Assembly (NCBI RefSeq): GCF_023149035.1
Contig: NZ_JAHXMY010000001.1
Location: 496,001-560,000 of the forward strand
Source: Microbacterium sp. EYE_78
Lineage (GTDB): Bacteria > Actinomycetota > Actinomycetes > Actinomycetales > Microbacteriaceae
Length of the DNA: 64,000 bases
Direction of reading: 5' to 3'
Below the pieces are notes generated by a model. The model did no database searches and was not told the origin of the DNA. It was given only the letters and a program-made list of their open reading frames with translations. Both the position numbers and the translations under genes were made by a program. The stretch's first letter is position 1, and each line of letters starts with the position of its first letter. This document shows positions 16,919-24,835 of this stretch, in pieces.

Positions 16919-19129
16919 TCAGTGCGGGAGCTCGGCGGGCGGCGCCTGCGCGGGGATGACGTCGATCGTCCCCGTCAGGGCGGCCAGGGATGCGGCGACC
17001 GACGGGTCGGGCTCGACGGTCTCCTCCTCGTGGTCGCGGAGGACGACGAGCGCACGTCCGCCGACCGAGACGCTGCCGCCGGGGTCCACGATGGGCGCGT
17101 CGGCGGCACCGCCGGCGGTGTCGACGATGATCTCCCACCGCGGACTCGCGGTCGCCGTCGGGATCGTGAAGTCGATCGCCTCGTCGCCCGCGTTGAAGAA
17201 GACGAAGAAGTGCCGGTCGTGGATCTCCTCACCGCGGCGGTCGCGCTCGCGGATGCCGTCGCCGTTGAGGAACACACCCACCGCGCGGCCGAAGCCGGAA
17301 TCCCAGTCCTCGGGCTGCATCTCGGAGCCGTCGGGGCGGATCCACGCGATGTCCGGGAGCGGCGCGCCCTCCTCGCGGCGCACGGGGCGGCCGTCGAAGA
17401 AGCGGCGACGGCGGAACGTCGGATGGTCGCGACGCAGCCGCGCGAGCACCGAGGTGAACTCGATGAGCGGCTGGTCGATCGAGGTCCAGTCGATCCAGGT
17501 CAGCTCGTTGTCCTGCGCGTAGCCGTTGTTGTTGCCGTTCTGCGTGCGGCCGAGCTCGTCGCCGTGCGAGATCATCGGCACGCCCTGGCTGAGCAGCATC
17601 GTCGCGAGGAAGTTCCGCTGCTGCCGCGCCCGCACCCGCAGGATGTCGGGATCGTCGGTCGGTCCTTCGACGCCGTGGTTGTACGACCGGTTGTGCGATT
17701 CACCGTCGTTGTTGTCCTCGCCGTTGGCCTCGTTGTGCTTCTCGTTGTACGAGACGAGGTCGCGCAGGGTGAAGCCGTCGTGCGCGGTCACGAAGTTGAT
17801 GGATGCCACCGGCCACCGCCCGTCCTGCTCGTACAGGTCAGCAGAGCCCGTGAGACGCAGCGCGAACTCGCCGAGCGTGGACGGCTCGCCGCGCCAGAAG
17901 TCGCGGACGGTGTCTCGGTACTTGCCGTTCCACTCCGTCCACTGGGGCGGGAAGTTGCCGACCTGGTAACCGCCGGGGCCGATGTCCCACGGCTCAGCGA
18001 TCAGCTTCACCTGGCTGACTACCGGGTCCTGCTGCACGAGCTCGAAGAAGGCCGACAGGCGGTCGACGTCGTAGAACTCGCGGGCAAGCGTCGAGGCGAG
18101 GTCGAAGCGGAACCCGTCGACGTGCATCTCCAGCACCCAGTACCGGAGCGAGTCCATGATGAGCTGCAGCGTGTGCGGGTTGCCGACGTTGAGGCTGTTC
18201 CCGGTGCCGGTGTAGTCGGTGTAGTACCGCTTGTCGTCGTCTTCGAGCCGGTAGTAGGCGATGTTGTCGATGCCGCGCATGGACAGCGTCGGGCCCATGT
18301 GATTGCCCTCGGCGGTGTGGTTGTAGACGACGTCGAGGATGACTTCGATGCCCGCCGCGTGGAGCGCGCGCACCATCGCCTTGAACTCCTGCACCTGCTG
18401 CCCCACGCCGCCCGCGGACGAGTAGGTGTTCTGGGGCGCGAAGAACGCGATCGTGTTGTAGCCCCAGTAGTTGGAGAGGTCCTTCTCCTGGAGGGTCGAG
18501 TCGTTGACGAACTGGTGCACCGGCATGAGCTCGAGCGCCGTGACGCCGATCTTCTTGAGGTGCTCGATGACGACCGGATGCGCGATCGCGCTGTACGTGC
18601 CGCGGATGTCCTCGGGGATGTCTGGGTGGGTCATCGTCAGGCCCTTGACGTGGGCCTCGTAGATGACGCTCTCGGCGTAGGGCGTCTTCGGCTGGCGGTC
18701 GCCCTGCCAGTCGAAGTACGGGTTCACGACGACGCCCTTCATCATGGCGGCGGCGGAGTCGTCGTCGTTCGTCGAGTCGGGGTCGCCGAAGGTGTAGCTG
18801 AAGACCGACTGGTCCCACTCGATCTGCCCGTCGACCGCCTTCGCGTACGGGTCGAGCAGCAGCTTGTTCGGGTTGAAGCGCTGCCCCTTCTCGGGGTCGT
18901 AGGGACCGTGCACGCGGTAGCCGTACCGCTGCCCCGGCTGCACCGAGGGGAGGTACGCGTGCCAGACGAAGGCGTCCACATCGATCAGTTCGACGCGCGT
19001 CTCCTCGCCGCTCTCGTCGAACAGGCACAGCTCGACCTTCTCGGCGCACTCGCTGAACAGGGCGAAGTTCGTCCCGTTCCCGTCGAAGGTCGCTCCCAAG
19101 GGGTAGGCGGATCCGGGCCAAACCTGCAT
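16919..19129 (-). CDS. treX: Glycogen debranching enzyme (isoamylase type)
   Basis: The 736-residue protein has an N-terminal CBM48 domain ([18 protein letters not shown]) and a GH13 isoamylase barrel: [16 protein letters not shown], nucleophile Asp343 in GFRFDLAST, acid/base Glu379 in LIAEPWDIG and Asp451 in VTAHDGFTL. This is the GlgX/TreX signature. It cuts alpha-1,6 branches of glycogen to give linear maltodextrins for TreY. AGGAG lies 5 bases before the ATG at 19129. A minus-strand TAGTGT (19157-19162) is a plausible -10 for the operon, giving a leader of about 20 nt, although no convincing -35 is seen. No treS or otsAB lies nearby. Confidence 0.96.
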   Translation of the reverse strand: MQVWPGSAYPLGATFDGNGTNFALFSECAEKVELCLFDESGEETRVELIDVDAFVWHAYLPSVQPGQRYGYRVHGPYDPEKGQRFNPNKLLLDPYAKAVDGQIEWDQSVFSYTFGDPDSTNDDDSAAAMMKGVVVNPYFDWQGDRQPKTPYAESVIYEAHVKGLTMTHPDIPEDIRGTYSAIAHPVVIEHLKKIGVTALELMPVHQFVNDSTLQEKDLSNYWGYNTIAFFAPQNTYSSAGGVGQQVQEFKAMVRALHAAGIEVILDVVYNHTAEGNHMGPTLSMRGIDNIAYYRLEDDDKRYYTDYTGTGNSLNVGNPHTLQLIMDSLRYWVLEMHVDGFRFDLASTLAREFYDVDRLSAFFELVQQDPVVSQVKLIAEPWDIGPGGYQVGNFPPQWTEWNGKYRDTVRDFWRGEPSTLGEFALRLTGSADLYEQDGRWPVASINFVTAHDGFTLRDLVSYNEKHNEANGEDNNDGESHNRSYNHGVEGPTDDPDILRVRARQQRNFLATMLLSQGVPMISHGDELGRTQNGNNNGYAQDNELTWIDWTSIDQPLIEFTSVLARLRRDHPTFRRRRFFDGRPVRREEGAPLPDIAWIRPDGSEMQPEDWDSGFGRAVGVFLNGDGIRERDRRGEEIHDRHFFVFFNAGDEAIDFTIPTATASPRWEIIVDTAGGAADAPIVDPGGSVSVGGRALVVLRDHEEETVEPDPSVAASLAALTGTIDVIPAQAPPAELPH

Positions 19130-19229
19130 GCGTACTCCTGAGATAGGTGGAAGGCCACACTATCCAGGGGGTGTTTCCGGTCCCGGGCCCTTGACAGGTG
19201 GGCCCGCCGAGCCCGTTCCGCGGCGAGGG

Positions 19230-19703
19230 TCAGCGCAGCGAGAGCATGTCGTCGAGGTAATCCTCGAGGGGTCGCGGGGGGCCCGTGTGGCTCCATGCGA
19301 CCTGCGGCACCCCGTGCGCGAGCGACAGGATGCCGGAGGTCTCGCCGCGGTCGACGGCGGCGGCATCCATCTCCGTCCAGCCGAGGTGCAGCACCTCGCC
19401 CTCGGCGAACCCGCCGCGGAAGGCGGCCGCCGCACGCTCGGACCGCGCGCGCTGCGCTTCGGCGGTGTACCCGCGGACCGCCTCGTGCCGCGCTCGCAGC
19501 ACCTCGCCGGTCGCGAAGACCCGCTCGTCGCCGATGAGCAGCACCCCGACGTGCCAGGCCTCGGTCACCGGGAGGATGCGCGGGGCCCGGCCGATCCCCA
19601 GGATCCGGCGGTTCGACGCCCAGTCGCCCAGCCGCTCGCGCGGCGACCCGGCGAGCCGAGCGCGCGCCGCGTCGAGCAGGCCGCTGGTGGAGGCATCCGT
19701 CAC
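19230..19703 (-). CDS. Conserved-looking protein of unknown function
   Basis: A 157-residue soluble protein that I do not recognise by motif. Using GTG at 19703 it starts VTDASTSGLLDAARARLAGSPRERL and contains GRAPRILPVTEAWHVGVLLIGDERVFATGEVLRAR and a C-terminal RPLEDYLDDMLSLR. The balanced acidic and basic helices plus alternating strands suggest one compact alpha/beta domain. There is no signal peptide or membrane segment. It follows the small (p)ppGpp synthetase-like gene by 55 bases that contain a tandem repeat; the frame stays open through this repeat, so a longer N-terminus with EPCATQN and EPCAPQN units cannot be excluded. Confidence 0.6.
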   Translation of the reverse strand: MTDASTSGLLDAARARLAGSPRERLGDWASNRRILGIGRAPRILPVTEAWHVGVLLIGDERVFATGEVLRARHEAVRGYTAEAQRARSERAAAAFRGGFAEGEVLHLGWTEMDAAAVDRGETSGILSLAHGVPQVAWSHTGPPRPLEDYLDDMLSLR

Positions 19704-19710
19704 CGTCCCA

Positions 19711-19752
19711 TTCTGCGGGGCGCAGGGCTCGTTCTGCGTGGCGCAGGGCTCG
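19711..19752 (-). repeat. Two tandem 21-bp repeats with small hairpins
   Basis: 19711-19731 and 19732-19752 are identical except for one base. On the minus strand each contains CTGCG and CGCAG separated by 3 bases, a small stem. Read in the frame of the gene that follows they encode EPCATQN and EPCAPQN. Confidence 0.85.
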
Positions 19753-19758
19753 GCGGCG

Positions 19759-20442
19759 TCAGACGAGGGTGCCGGGGCCGCCCGCAACCGAGCCGCGAAT
19801 CTGCTGATGCAGGTCGGTCATGCGCGCGTCGAGCTCTGCGGCGGTGTCGGCGGCGTCCTTCAGCTGACCCAGCAGGTGCGCCGGCACCTGGCGCTCGAAC
19901 TTGTAGTAGATCTTGTGCTCCAGGCTCGCCCAGAAGTCCATCGCGATGGTGCGGAACTGCACCTCGACGGGGACGTCGACCCGACCGGTGGAGAGGTACA
20001 CCGGCACCTCGAGGATCGCGTGGAGGCTCTTGTAGCCGTTGACCTTCGGCTCGGCGATGTAGTCCTCGACCTCGCGGACGGTGATGTCGTCCTGCGCGGT
20101 GAGCAGGTGGAACAACCGGTAGACGTCGCTCACGAAACTGCAGGTGATGCGGATGCCGGCGATGTCGGTGATGTGCGACCGGATGGACTCGAAGTCGGGT
20201 TCGATGCCCCGGCGCTGGATCTTCTCGACAAGGCTGTCGGGCGACTTCACGCGACTCGAGACGTGCTCGATCGGGTTGTAGTCGTGCATCTCGTGGAACT
20301 CGTCGCGCAGGATCGAGATCTTCGTCTCGATCTCCTGCAGACCGAACCGGTACTCCATCAGGAAGCGCTGGAACTCGTCGCGCATGGATCGGAGGGCGGA
20401 CGCGGACACGGTGATCTGCTGCTCGTCGAGCGGGGTGGACAT
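19759..20442 (-). CDS. Small GTP pyrophosphokinase-family protein (RelQ-like)
   Basis: A 227-residue single-domain member of the small alarmone synthetase group, which transfers pyrophosphate from ATP to GDP or GTP to make (p)ppGpp. Landmarks are SSRVKSPDSLVEKIQRRG, DIAGIRITCSFVSDVYRL, the catalytic-loop region VREVEDYIAEPKVNGYKSLHAIL (G-loop NGYKSLH) and VEVQFRTIAMDFWASLEHKIYYK with the conserved Glu-x-Gln-x-Arg. The HD hydrolase and TGS/ACT regulatory domains of RelA/SpoT are absent. ATG at 20442 is preceded at 7 bases by TAGCGT, so translation is probably leaderless. A short C-terminal helical tail may mediate tetramer formation. Confidence 0.9.
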   Translation of the reverse strand: MSTPLDEQQITVSASALRSMRDEFQRFLMEYRFGLQEIETKISILRDEFHEMHDYNPIEHVSSRVKSPDSLVEKIQRRGIEPDFESIRSHITDIAGIRITCSFVSDVYRLFHLLTAQDDITVREVEDYIAEPKVNGYKSLHAILEVPVYLSTGRVDVPVEVQFRTIAMDFWASLEHKIYYKFERQVPAHLLGQLKDAADTAAELDARMTDLHQQIRGSVAGGPGTLV

Positions 20443-20449
20443 GCGCCCG

Positions 20450-20455
20450 ACGCTA
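20450..20455 (-). promoter_or_regulatory. Predicted -10 of a leaderless relQ-like transcript
   Basis: Minus-strand TAGCGT, 7 bases before the ATG at 20442. Confidence 0.5.
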
Positions 20456-20491
20456 TCGGGATCCACTTCGAGCGCGCTGTGAGACGACGCC

Positions 20492-21493
20492 TCAGCTCGC
20501 CGGCGGCGCCGTCGTCGCGCGCGGGACGAGCGCCGTCGGCAGCCGCAGATGGGTGCGCGACGGCATCCCGCCACCCATCAGCTCGAGGAGCATCGTCACG
20601 GCTTCGGCGCCCAGGCGCTGCATCGGCTGGCGGACGGTCGTCAGCGCGGGCTCGGACTGGGAGGCATCCGGGATGTCGTCGAAGCCGACAACCGACAGGT
20701 CCTCCGGCACGGACAGGCCGTGCTCGTGCGCGACGCGGATGACGGTGAGCGCCGACACGTCGTTGGCCGCGAAGACGGCGGTGGGGCGGTCCTCGAGGCG
20801 CAGGAGCCTCGTCGCGGCCTCGCGCGAGATGTCCTCGTCGTAGCTGCCCACGCCGACGAGTGCCGGGTCGAAGCGGATGCGGGCGTCTTCGAGCGCGCCG
20901 CGATATCCGCCCGCCCGCAGCATCGCCGAGCGGAGGTCGGGTCGCCCGGCGACGAAGCCGATGCGTCGGTGCCCGAGCGAGACGAGATAGGCGACGGCGT
21001 GACGCGCGCCCGCGAGGCTGTCGGACTCCACTGTCGGCAGGTCGGCGGGACCCGTGTGGGGGTCGATGGCGACGACCGGCACGTCGGCGCGGACGTTCAC
21101 GACCGTGGGCGTGACCATGATGACCCCGTCCACGAGGGTGCCGCTGAGCCGGCTGAGCGACCGCCGCTCCCAGCCGTCGCTCGACACCTGCCGCGAGCCG
21201 CTGTAGGCGAGCAGGTCGAGCCGCGAGTCGCGCAGCGCCGCGCCGACCCCCTTGAGGACTTCGGCGGAGAACGGCTCGAAGTCGGCGACGAGCACGCCGA
21301 TCACACCGGTCTGCCGCGACCGCATGCTGCTCGCCACGAGGCTGGATTCGTAGCCGAGCTCCTCGACGGCGGCGAGCACGCGCTCGGCGGTGGCCGTCGC
21401 GACGCCGTATCGACCGTTGACGGCCTTGGACACGGTCGCCACCGACACACCCGCGGCGGCGGCGACGTCGTGGATGGTGGGGCGGCTTCGCAC
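20492..21493 (-). CDS. LacI-family repressor of the xylo-oligosaccharide locus
   Basis: The 333-residue regulator begins with a LacI helix-turn-helix (PTIHDVAAAAGVSVATVSKAVNG, hinge about 45-60), then a periplasmic-binding-protein-like effector domain (IGVLVADFEPFSAEVLKG, VVAIDPHTGPADLP, LGHRRIGFVAGRP, PTAVFAANDVSALTVIRVAHEHGL). GTG at 21493 puts the HTH at the very N-terminus as in all LacI proteins, and TACGCT lies 6 bases before it. It is divergent from a CUT1 sugar ABC operon with a GH3 enzyme, the arrangement of Streptomyces bxlR-bxlEFGA. A palindrome in the shared 151 bp region is the likely operator. The inducer is inferred to be xylobiose or xylose, not shown. Confidence 0.92.
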   Translation of the reverse strand: MRSRPTIHDVAAAAGVSVATVSKAVNGRYGVATATAERVLAAVEELGYESSLVASSMRSRQTGVIGVLVADFEPFSAEVLKGVGAALRDSRLDLLAYSGSRQVSSDGWERRSLSRLSGTLVDGVIMVTPTVVNVRADVPVVAIDPHTGPADLPTVESDSLAGARHAVAYLVSLGHRRIGFVAGRPDLRSAMLRAGGYRGALEDARIRFDPALVGVGSYDEDISREAATRLLRLEDRPTAVFAANDVSALTVIRVAHEHGLSVPEDLSVVGFDDIPDASQSEPALTTVRQPMQRLGAEAVTMLLELMGGGMPSRTHLRLPTALVPRATTAPPAS

Positions 21494-21499
21494 GGACCG

Positions 21500-21505
21500 A
21501 GCGTA
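21500..21505 (-). promoter_or_regulatory. Predicted -10 of a leaderless LacI-type transcript
   Basis: Minus-strand TACGCT, 6 bases before the GTG at 21493. Confidence 0.5.
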
Positions 21506-21515
21506 GCGCGATGGA

Positions 21516-21535
21516 AAACCTTTTCGAAAACGTTT
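21516..21535. promoter_or_regulatory. LacI-type operator palindrome
   Basis: A 20-bp palindrome centred on CG at 21525-21526, with only one mismatched pair and the LacI-family core TTTTCGAAAA. It lies beside the -10 of the repressor and overlaps the -35 of the ABC operon, so one bound repressor could block both. Confidence 0.65.
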
Positions 21536-21562
21536 GACGTCGCTGGCAACAATTCCGACACT
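21534..21562 (+). promoter_or_regulatory. Predicted promoter of the sugar ABC operon
   Basis: TTGACG (21534-21539), a 17-base spacer and GACACT (21557-21562). The -35 overlaps the right edge of the palindromic operator. Confidence 0.5.
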
Positions 21563-21644
21563 GGCTGAGCACCCGGCACGCACCGCCGGAACCACCCGCA
21601 CCTCGATGACCGAGCGTGCACTCAATGAGGAGATTGGTGATCAC

Positions 21645-22931
21645 ATGAGGACCACACGGTTCGTCGCGGGGGCCGCAGCCTTCGCAGCCGCCGCGCTCGC
21701 GCTCAGCGCGTGCTCCCCCGGAAGCGGCGACTCCGCCGGCGGGGCCGTCGAGATGACCCTCTGGCAGAACTCGACCACCGGACCCGGACAGCAGTTCTGG
21801 ACCGACGCGATCGCGGCGTTCGAGGAGGAGAACGAGGGCGTCACGATCACGATGCAGTCCGTCCAGAACGAGGACATGGACGGCAAGCTGCAGACGGCGC
21901 TCAATGCGGGCGATCCGCCCGACATCTTCCTGCAGCGCGGCGGCGGCAAGCTCACCGCCATGGCGAACGCCGGCCAGCTGATGGACCTGACCGACCTCAT
22001 CTCGGACGACATCCGCAGCGAGATCTCCGAGGGCTCGTTCGCCGCCGAGACCTACCAGGACAAGGTCTGGGCGATGCCGCTGTCCGTGCTCCCCGGCGGC
22101 TTCTTCTACAGTCAGGACGCCTTCGACGCCGCGGGGATCGCGGAGACCCCAGCGACCATCGACGACCTGACGTCCGCCGTCGAGGACCTGAAGGGCACCG
22201 GCATCCAGCCGATCGCCCTCGGCGCGAAGGATGCCTGGCCCGCCGCCCACTGGTACTACTTCTTCGCGATCCGCGAGTGCAGCCCGCAGGTGATCGAAGA
22301 GACGGGCGACTCGAAGGACTTCAGCGACGAGTGCTGGACCCGCGCCGCCGAGGACCTCGTCGACTTCGCCGCCATCGAGCCCTTCAACGAGGGCTTCCTG
22401 ACGACCGCCGCGCAGCAGGGCGCCGGCAGCTCGGCGGGACTCATCGCGAACCGCCAGGCGGCGATGGAGCTCATGGGCGCGTGGGACCCGGGTGTCATCG
22501 CGTCGCTCACCCCCGACGAGAAGCCCCTCCCCGACCTGGCATGGTTCCCCTTCCCCGAGATCGACGGCGGTGACGGCGAGCCCGGTTCGATGATGGGCGG
22601 CGTCGACGGCTACTCGTGCGCCGCGCAGGCACCGAAGGAGTGCGCCGACTTCCTGAACTTCGTGGCGAGCTCGGAGCAGCAGGAGGCGTACTACGCCGCG
22701 TTCCAGTCGCCGCCGGTCAACTCCGTCGCCCAGGAGGCCGTCACCGAGCCGTACCTGCAGCAGATCCTCGAGGCGTACAACAACGCCCCGTTCGTCTCGC
22801 AGTGGCTCGACACCGTCCTCGGCCAGAACGTCGGCAACGCGCTGAACGTCGCGGTCGTCGACATGCTCGCCGGCAACAGCGACCCGGCCGCATTCATCCA
22901 GACGGTCAGCGCGGCGGGCGCGCAGGGCTGA
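21645..22931 (+). CDS. Sugar ABC transporter substrate-binding lipoprotein
   Basis: A 428-residue family 1 solute-binding protein. The signal peptide ends in lipobox LSAC with the lipidated Cys23, so it is anchored to the outside of the membrane. Features include EMTLWQNSTTGPGQQFWTDAIAAFEEE, DPPDIFLQRGGGKL and LIANRQAAMELMGAWDP, typical of CUT1 oligosaccharide binders. ATG at 21645 gives a complete signal peptide; GAGGAG at 21627-21632 is rather far upstream. It is the first gene of an operon with two permeases and a GH3 beta-glycosidase, and resembles the BxlE-type xylobiose binders by context. Confidence 0.92.
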   Translation: MRTTRFVAGAAAFAAAALALSACSPGSGDSAGGAVEMTLWQNSTTGPGQQFWTDAIAAFEEENEGVTITMQSVQNEDMDGKLQTALNAGDPPDIFLQRGGGKLTAMANAGQLMDLTDLISDDIRSEISEGSFAAETYQDKVWAMPLSVLPGGFFYSQDAFDAAGIAETPATIDDLTSAVEDLKGTGIQPIALGAKDAWPAAHWYYFFAIRECSPQVIEETGDSKDFSDECWTRAAEDLVDFAAIEPFNEGFLTTAAQQGAGSSAGLIANRQAAMELMGAWDPGVIASLTPDEKPLPDLAWFPFPEIDGGDGEPGSMMGGVDGYSCAAQAPKECADFLNFVASSEQQEAYYAAFQSPPVNSVAQEAVTEPYLQQILEAYNNAPFVSQWLDTVLGQNVGNALNVAVVDMLAGNSDPAAFIQTVSAAGAQG

Positions 22932-22933
22932 CC

Positions 22934-23950
22934 GTGTCCACCCGCGAGATGTCCGACACGGACGCATCCGATCTCGCGCCGCACGACGGGGGCGGCAGCA
23001 CGCCGCCCCCGTCCGTGCCGCGAGCCCGACCTCGTGCCCGTGGACTCGGCTGGACGGGCCGGCTCGAGGTGCTCCTGCTGGCCGGCCCGGCCGTGGTCTT
23101 CTTCCTGGGCTTCGTCATCCTGCCCGTCGGGATGGCGGCGTACTACGGCTTCTTCCGCTGGTCGGGCTTCGGTCCCGCGACCGATTTCGTCGGTCTGCAG
23201 AACTACGTCACGATCTTCAGCGACCCGAACTTCCAAAGCGCCCTCCTGCACAACGGGTTCATCGTCGTCATGTCGCTCGTCCTGCAGGGACCGATCGCGA
23301 TCCTGCTGGCGCTCCTGCTGAACCGCAAGATGCGGGGGCAGTCCGTCATCCGCGTCCTCATCTTCGTCCCGTACGTCATCGCCGAGGTGGTCGTCGGCAC
23401 CGGCTTCAGCCTGCTCCTGGCCACCAACGGCGCCGCCAACGGCATGCTCGACAAGCTCGGCCTGGGCGCCTTCACACAGGACTGGCTCGCCGACCCCGCG
23501 ATCGCCATCTGGACCCTGATGGCGATCCTCACGTGGAAGTACGTCGGCTTCGCCGTCATCCTGTTCCTCGCGGGCCTTCAGGGCATCCCCGAAGAGCTCT
23601 ACGAAGCAGCCGCGATCGACGGCGCCTCGTACTGGCAGATCCAGCGTCGCATCGCGCTGCCGCTGCTGGCCCCCACGCTGCGCATCTGGGCGTTCCTGTC
23701 GATCATCGGCGCACTGCAGCTGTTCGACCTCGTCTACATCATCTGGGGGCAGTACGTCTCGTCGGTCGCGGGCACCAACACCATGGCGATCTACATGGTC
23801 GTCACCGGCCGCAACGCCGGGAACTTCGGCTACGGCAACGCGGTCGCCGTCGTCATCTTCGTCATCTCGCTCGTCGTCGCGCTGATCTACCAGCGCGCCG
23901 TGCTGCGACGCGACACCGCCGGTGCGATCACAGAGAGGGGCGTCCAGTGA
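22934..23950 (+). CDS. Sugar ABC transporter permease 1 (MalF type)
   Basis: A 338-residue inner-membrane permease with six predicted helices after a Pro/Arg-rich cytoplasmic tail of about 45 residues. The EAA loop is clear: EELYEAAAIDGASYWQIQRRIALPLLAPTL, where the ATPase docks. The GTG at 22934 is 2 bases after the binding-protein stop; ATG at 22949 (MSDTDAS) is an alternative start and no strong ribosome binding site separates them. It pairs with the next gene to form the channel. No ATP-binding subunit is encoded here, so a shared MsiK-like ATPase elsewhere is expected, as is usual for actinobacterial CUT1 systems. Confidence 0.92.
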   Translation: MSTREMSDTDASDLAPHDGGGSTPPPSVPRARPRARGLGWTGRLEVLLLAGPAVVFFLGFVILPVGMAAYYGFFRWSGFGPATDFVGLQNYVTIFSDPNFQSALLHNGFIVVMSLVLQGPIAILLALLLNRKMRGQSVIRVLIFVPYVIAEVVVGTGFSLLLATNGAANGMLDKLGLGAFTQDWLADPAIAIWTLMAILTWKYVGFAVILFLAGLQGIPEELYEAAAIDGASYWQIQRRIALPLLAPTLRIWAFLSIIGALQLFDLVYIIWGQYVSSVAGTNTMAIYMVVTGRNAGNFGYGNAVAVVIFVISLVVALIYQRAVLRRDTAGAITERGVQ

Positions 23951-24834
23951 GCGCCACGATGACCCTGACGACGGCGCCGCAGGCGGATGCCCCGCGCCGC
24001 CGCCCAGCACGGCAGAGGCTCCCGTGGGGCTCACCCGCCGTCTACTTCGTCGCGCTGGTCGTCATCGCGCTGATGCTCGGCCCGGTGATCTACATCATCA
24101 TCGGCGGCTTCCGCTCGAACTCCGCCATCACCGTCGACCCCGCGGGCTTCCCCGATCCGTGGAACATCGACAACTACGTCGGCGTCATCACGAGCGGACA
24201 GTTCTGGGGTCAGGTCGGGAACTCGACGATGGTCGCGCTCGCGACGACGGCGGGAGCCGTCGCACTCGGGCTCGCCGCCAGCTACGTCATCGCCCGCTAC
24301 AGCTTCCGCGGTCGCGGCGCGCTCTACGCACTGTTCGCGGCGGGACTCATGTTCCCCATCACCGTCGCCATCACGCCGCTGTACATCGTGGTGCGTTCGC
24401 TGGGTCTCATGAACACCCTGCCGGGCGTCATCCTCCCGCAGATCGCCTTCGCCCTGCCGACGACCATCATCATCCTGGTCCCCTTCCTGAAGGCGATCCC
24501 GGATGAGATCCAAGAGGCCGCCTCGATCGACGGCTGCGGCCGGCTGTCGTTCTTCTGGCGGATGGTGCTGCCGCTGGCCGTGCCCGGTGTCATCACCGTC
24601 GGCATCCTCGCCTTCATCGGCAGCTGGAACGCGTACCTGCTGCCGCTGTTCATCCTGAACAACGAGGCGCAGTTCACCCTCCCCCTGGGCGTGCAGGCGT
24701 TCTCGTCGCAGTACTCCGTCGACACGGCGCGCGTGCTCGCGTTCACCTCGCTCTCGATGCTCCCCGCGCTGGCGTTCTTCAGCCTGTTCGAGCGGCGCAT
24801 CGTGGGCGGACTCACCGGCGCAGTGAAGGGCTGA
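23947..24834 (+). CDS. Sugar ABC transporter permease 2 (MalG type)
   Basis: A 295-residue permease with six hydrophobic segments and an EAA loop reading DEIQEAASIDGCGRLSFFWRMVLPLAVPG. The GTG at 23947 overlaps the stop of permease 1 in a GTGA, so the two subunits are translationally coupled and made in equal amounts. SWNAYLLPLFILNNEAQFTLPLG near the C-terminus is a usual MalG-type feature. It completes the transmembrane part of the oligosaccharide importer. Confidence 0.92.
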   Translation: MSATMTLTTAPQADAPRRRPARQRLPWGSPAVYFVALVVIALMLGPVIYIIIGGFRSNSAITVDPAGFPDPWNIDNYVGVITSGQFWGQVGNSTMVALATTAGAVALGLAASYVIARYSFRGRGALYALFAAGLMFPITVAITPLYIVVRSLGLMNTLPGVILPQIAFALPTTIIILVPFLKAIPDEIQEAASIDGCGRLSFFWRMVLPLAVPGVITVGILAFIGSWNAYLLPLFILNNEAQFTLPLGVQAFSSQYSVDTARVLAFTSLSMLPALAFFSLFERRIVGGLTGAVKG

Positions 24835-24835
24835 C

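Noticed and set aside
19191-19196. A perfect plus-strand TTGACA before treX
   Set aside because: No -10 hexamer follows at 16-18 bases, and no plus-strand gene starts nearby.
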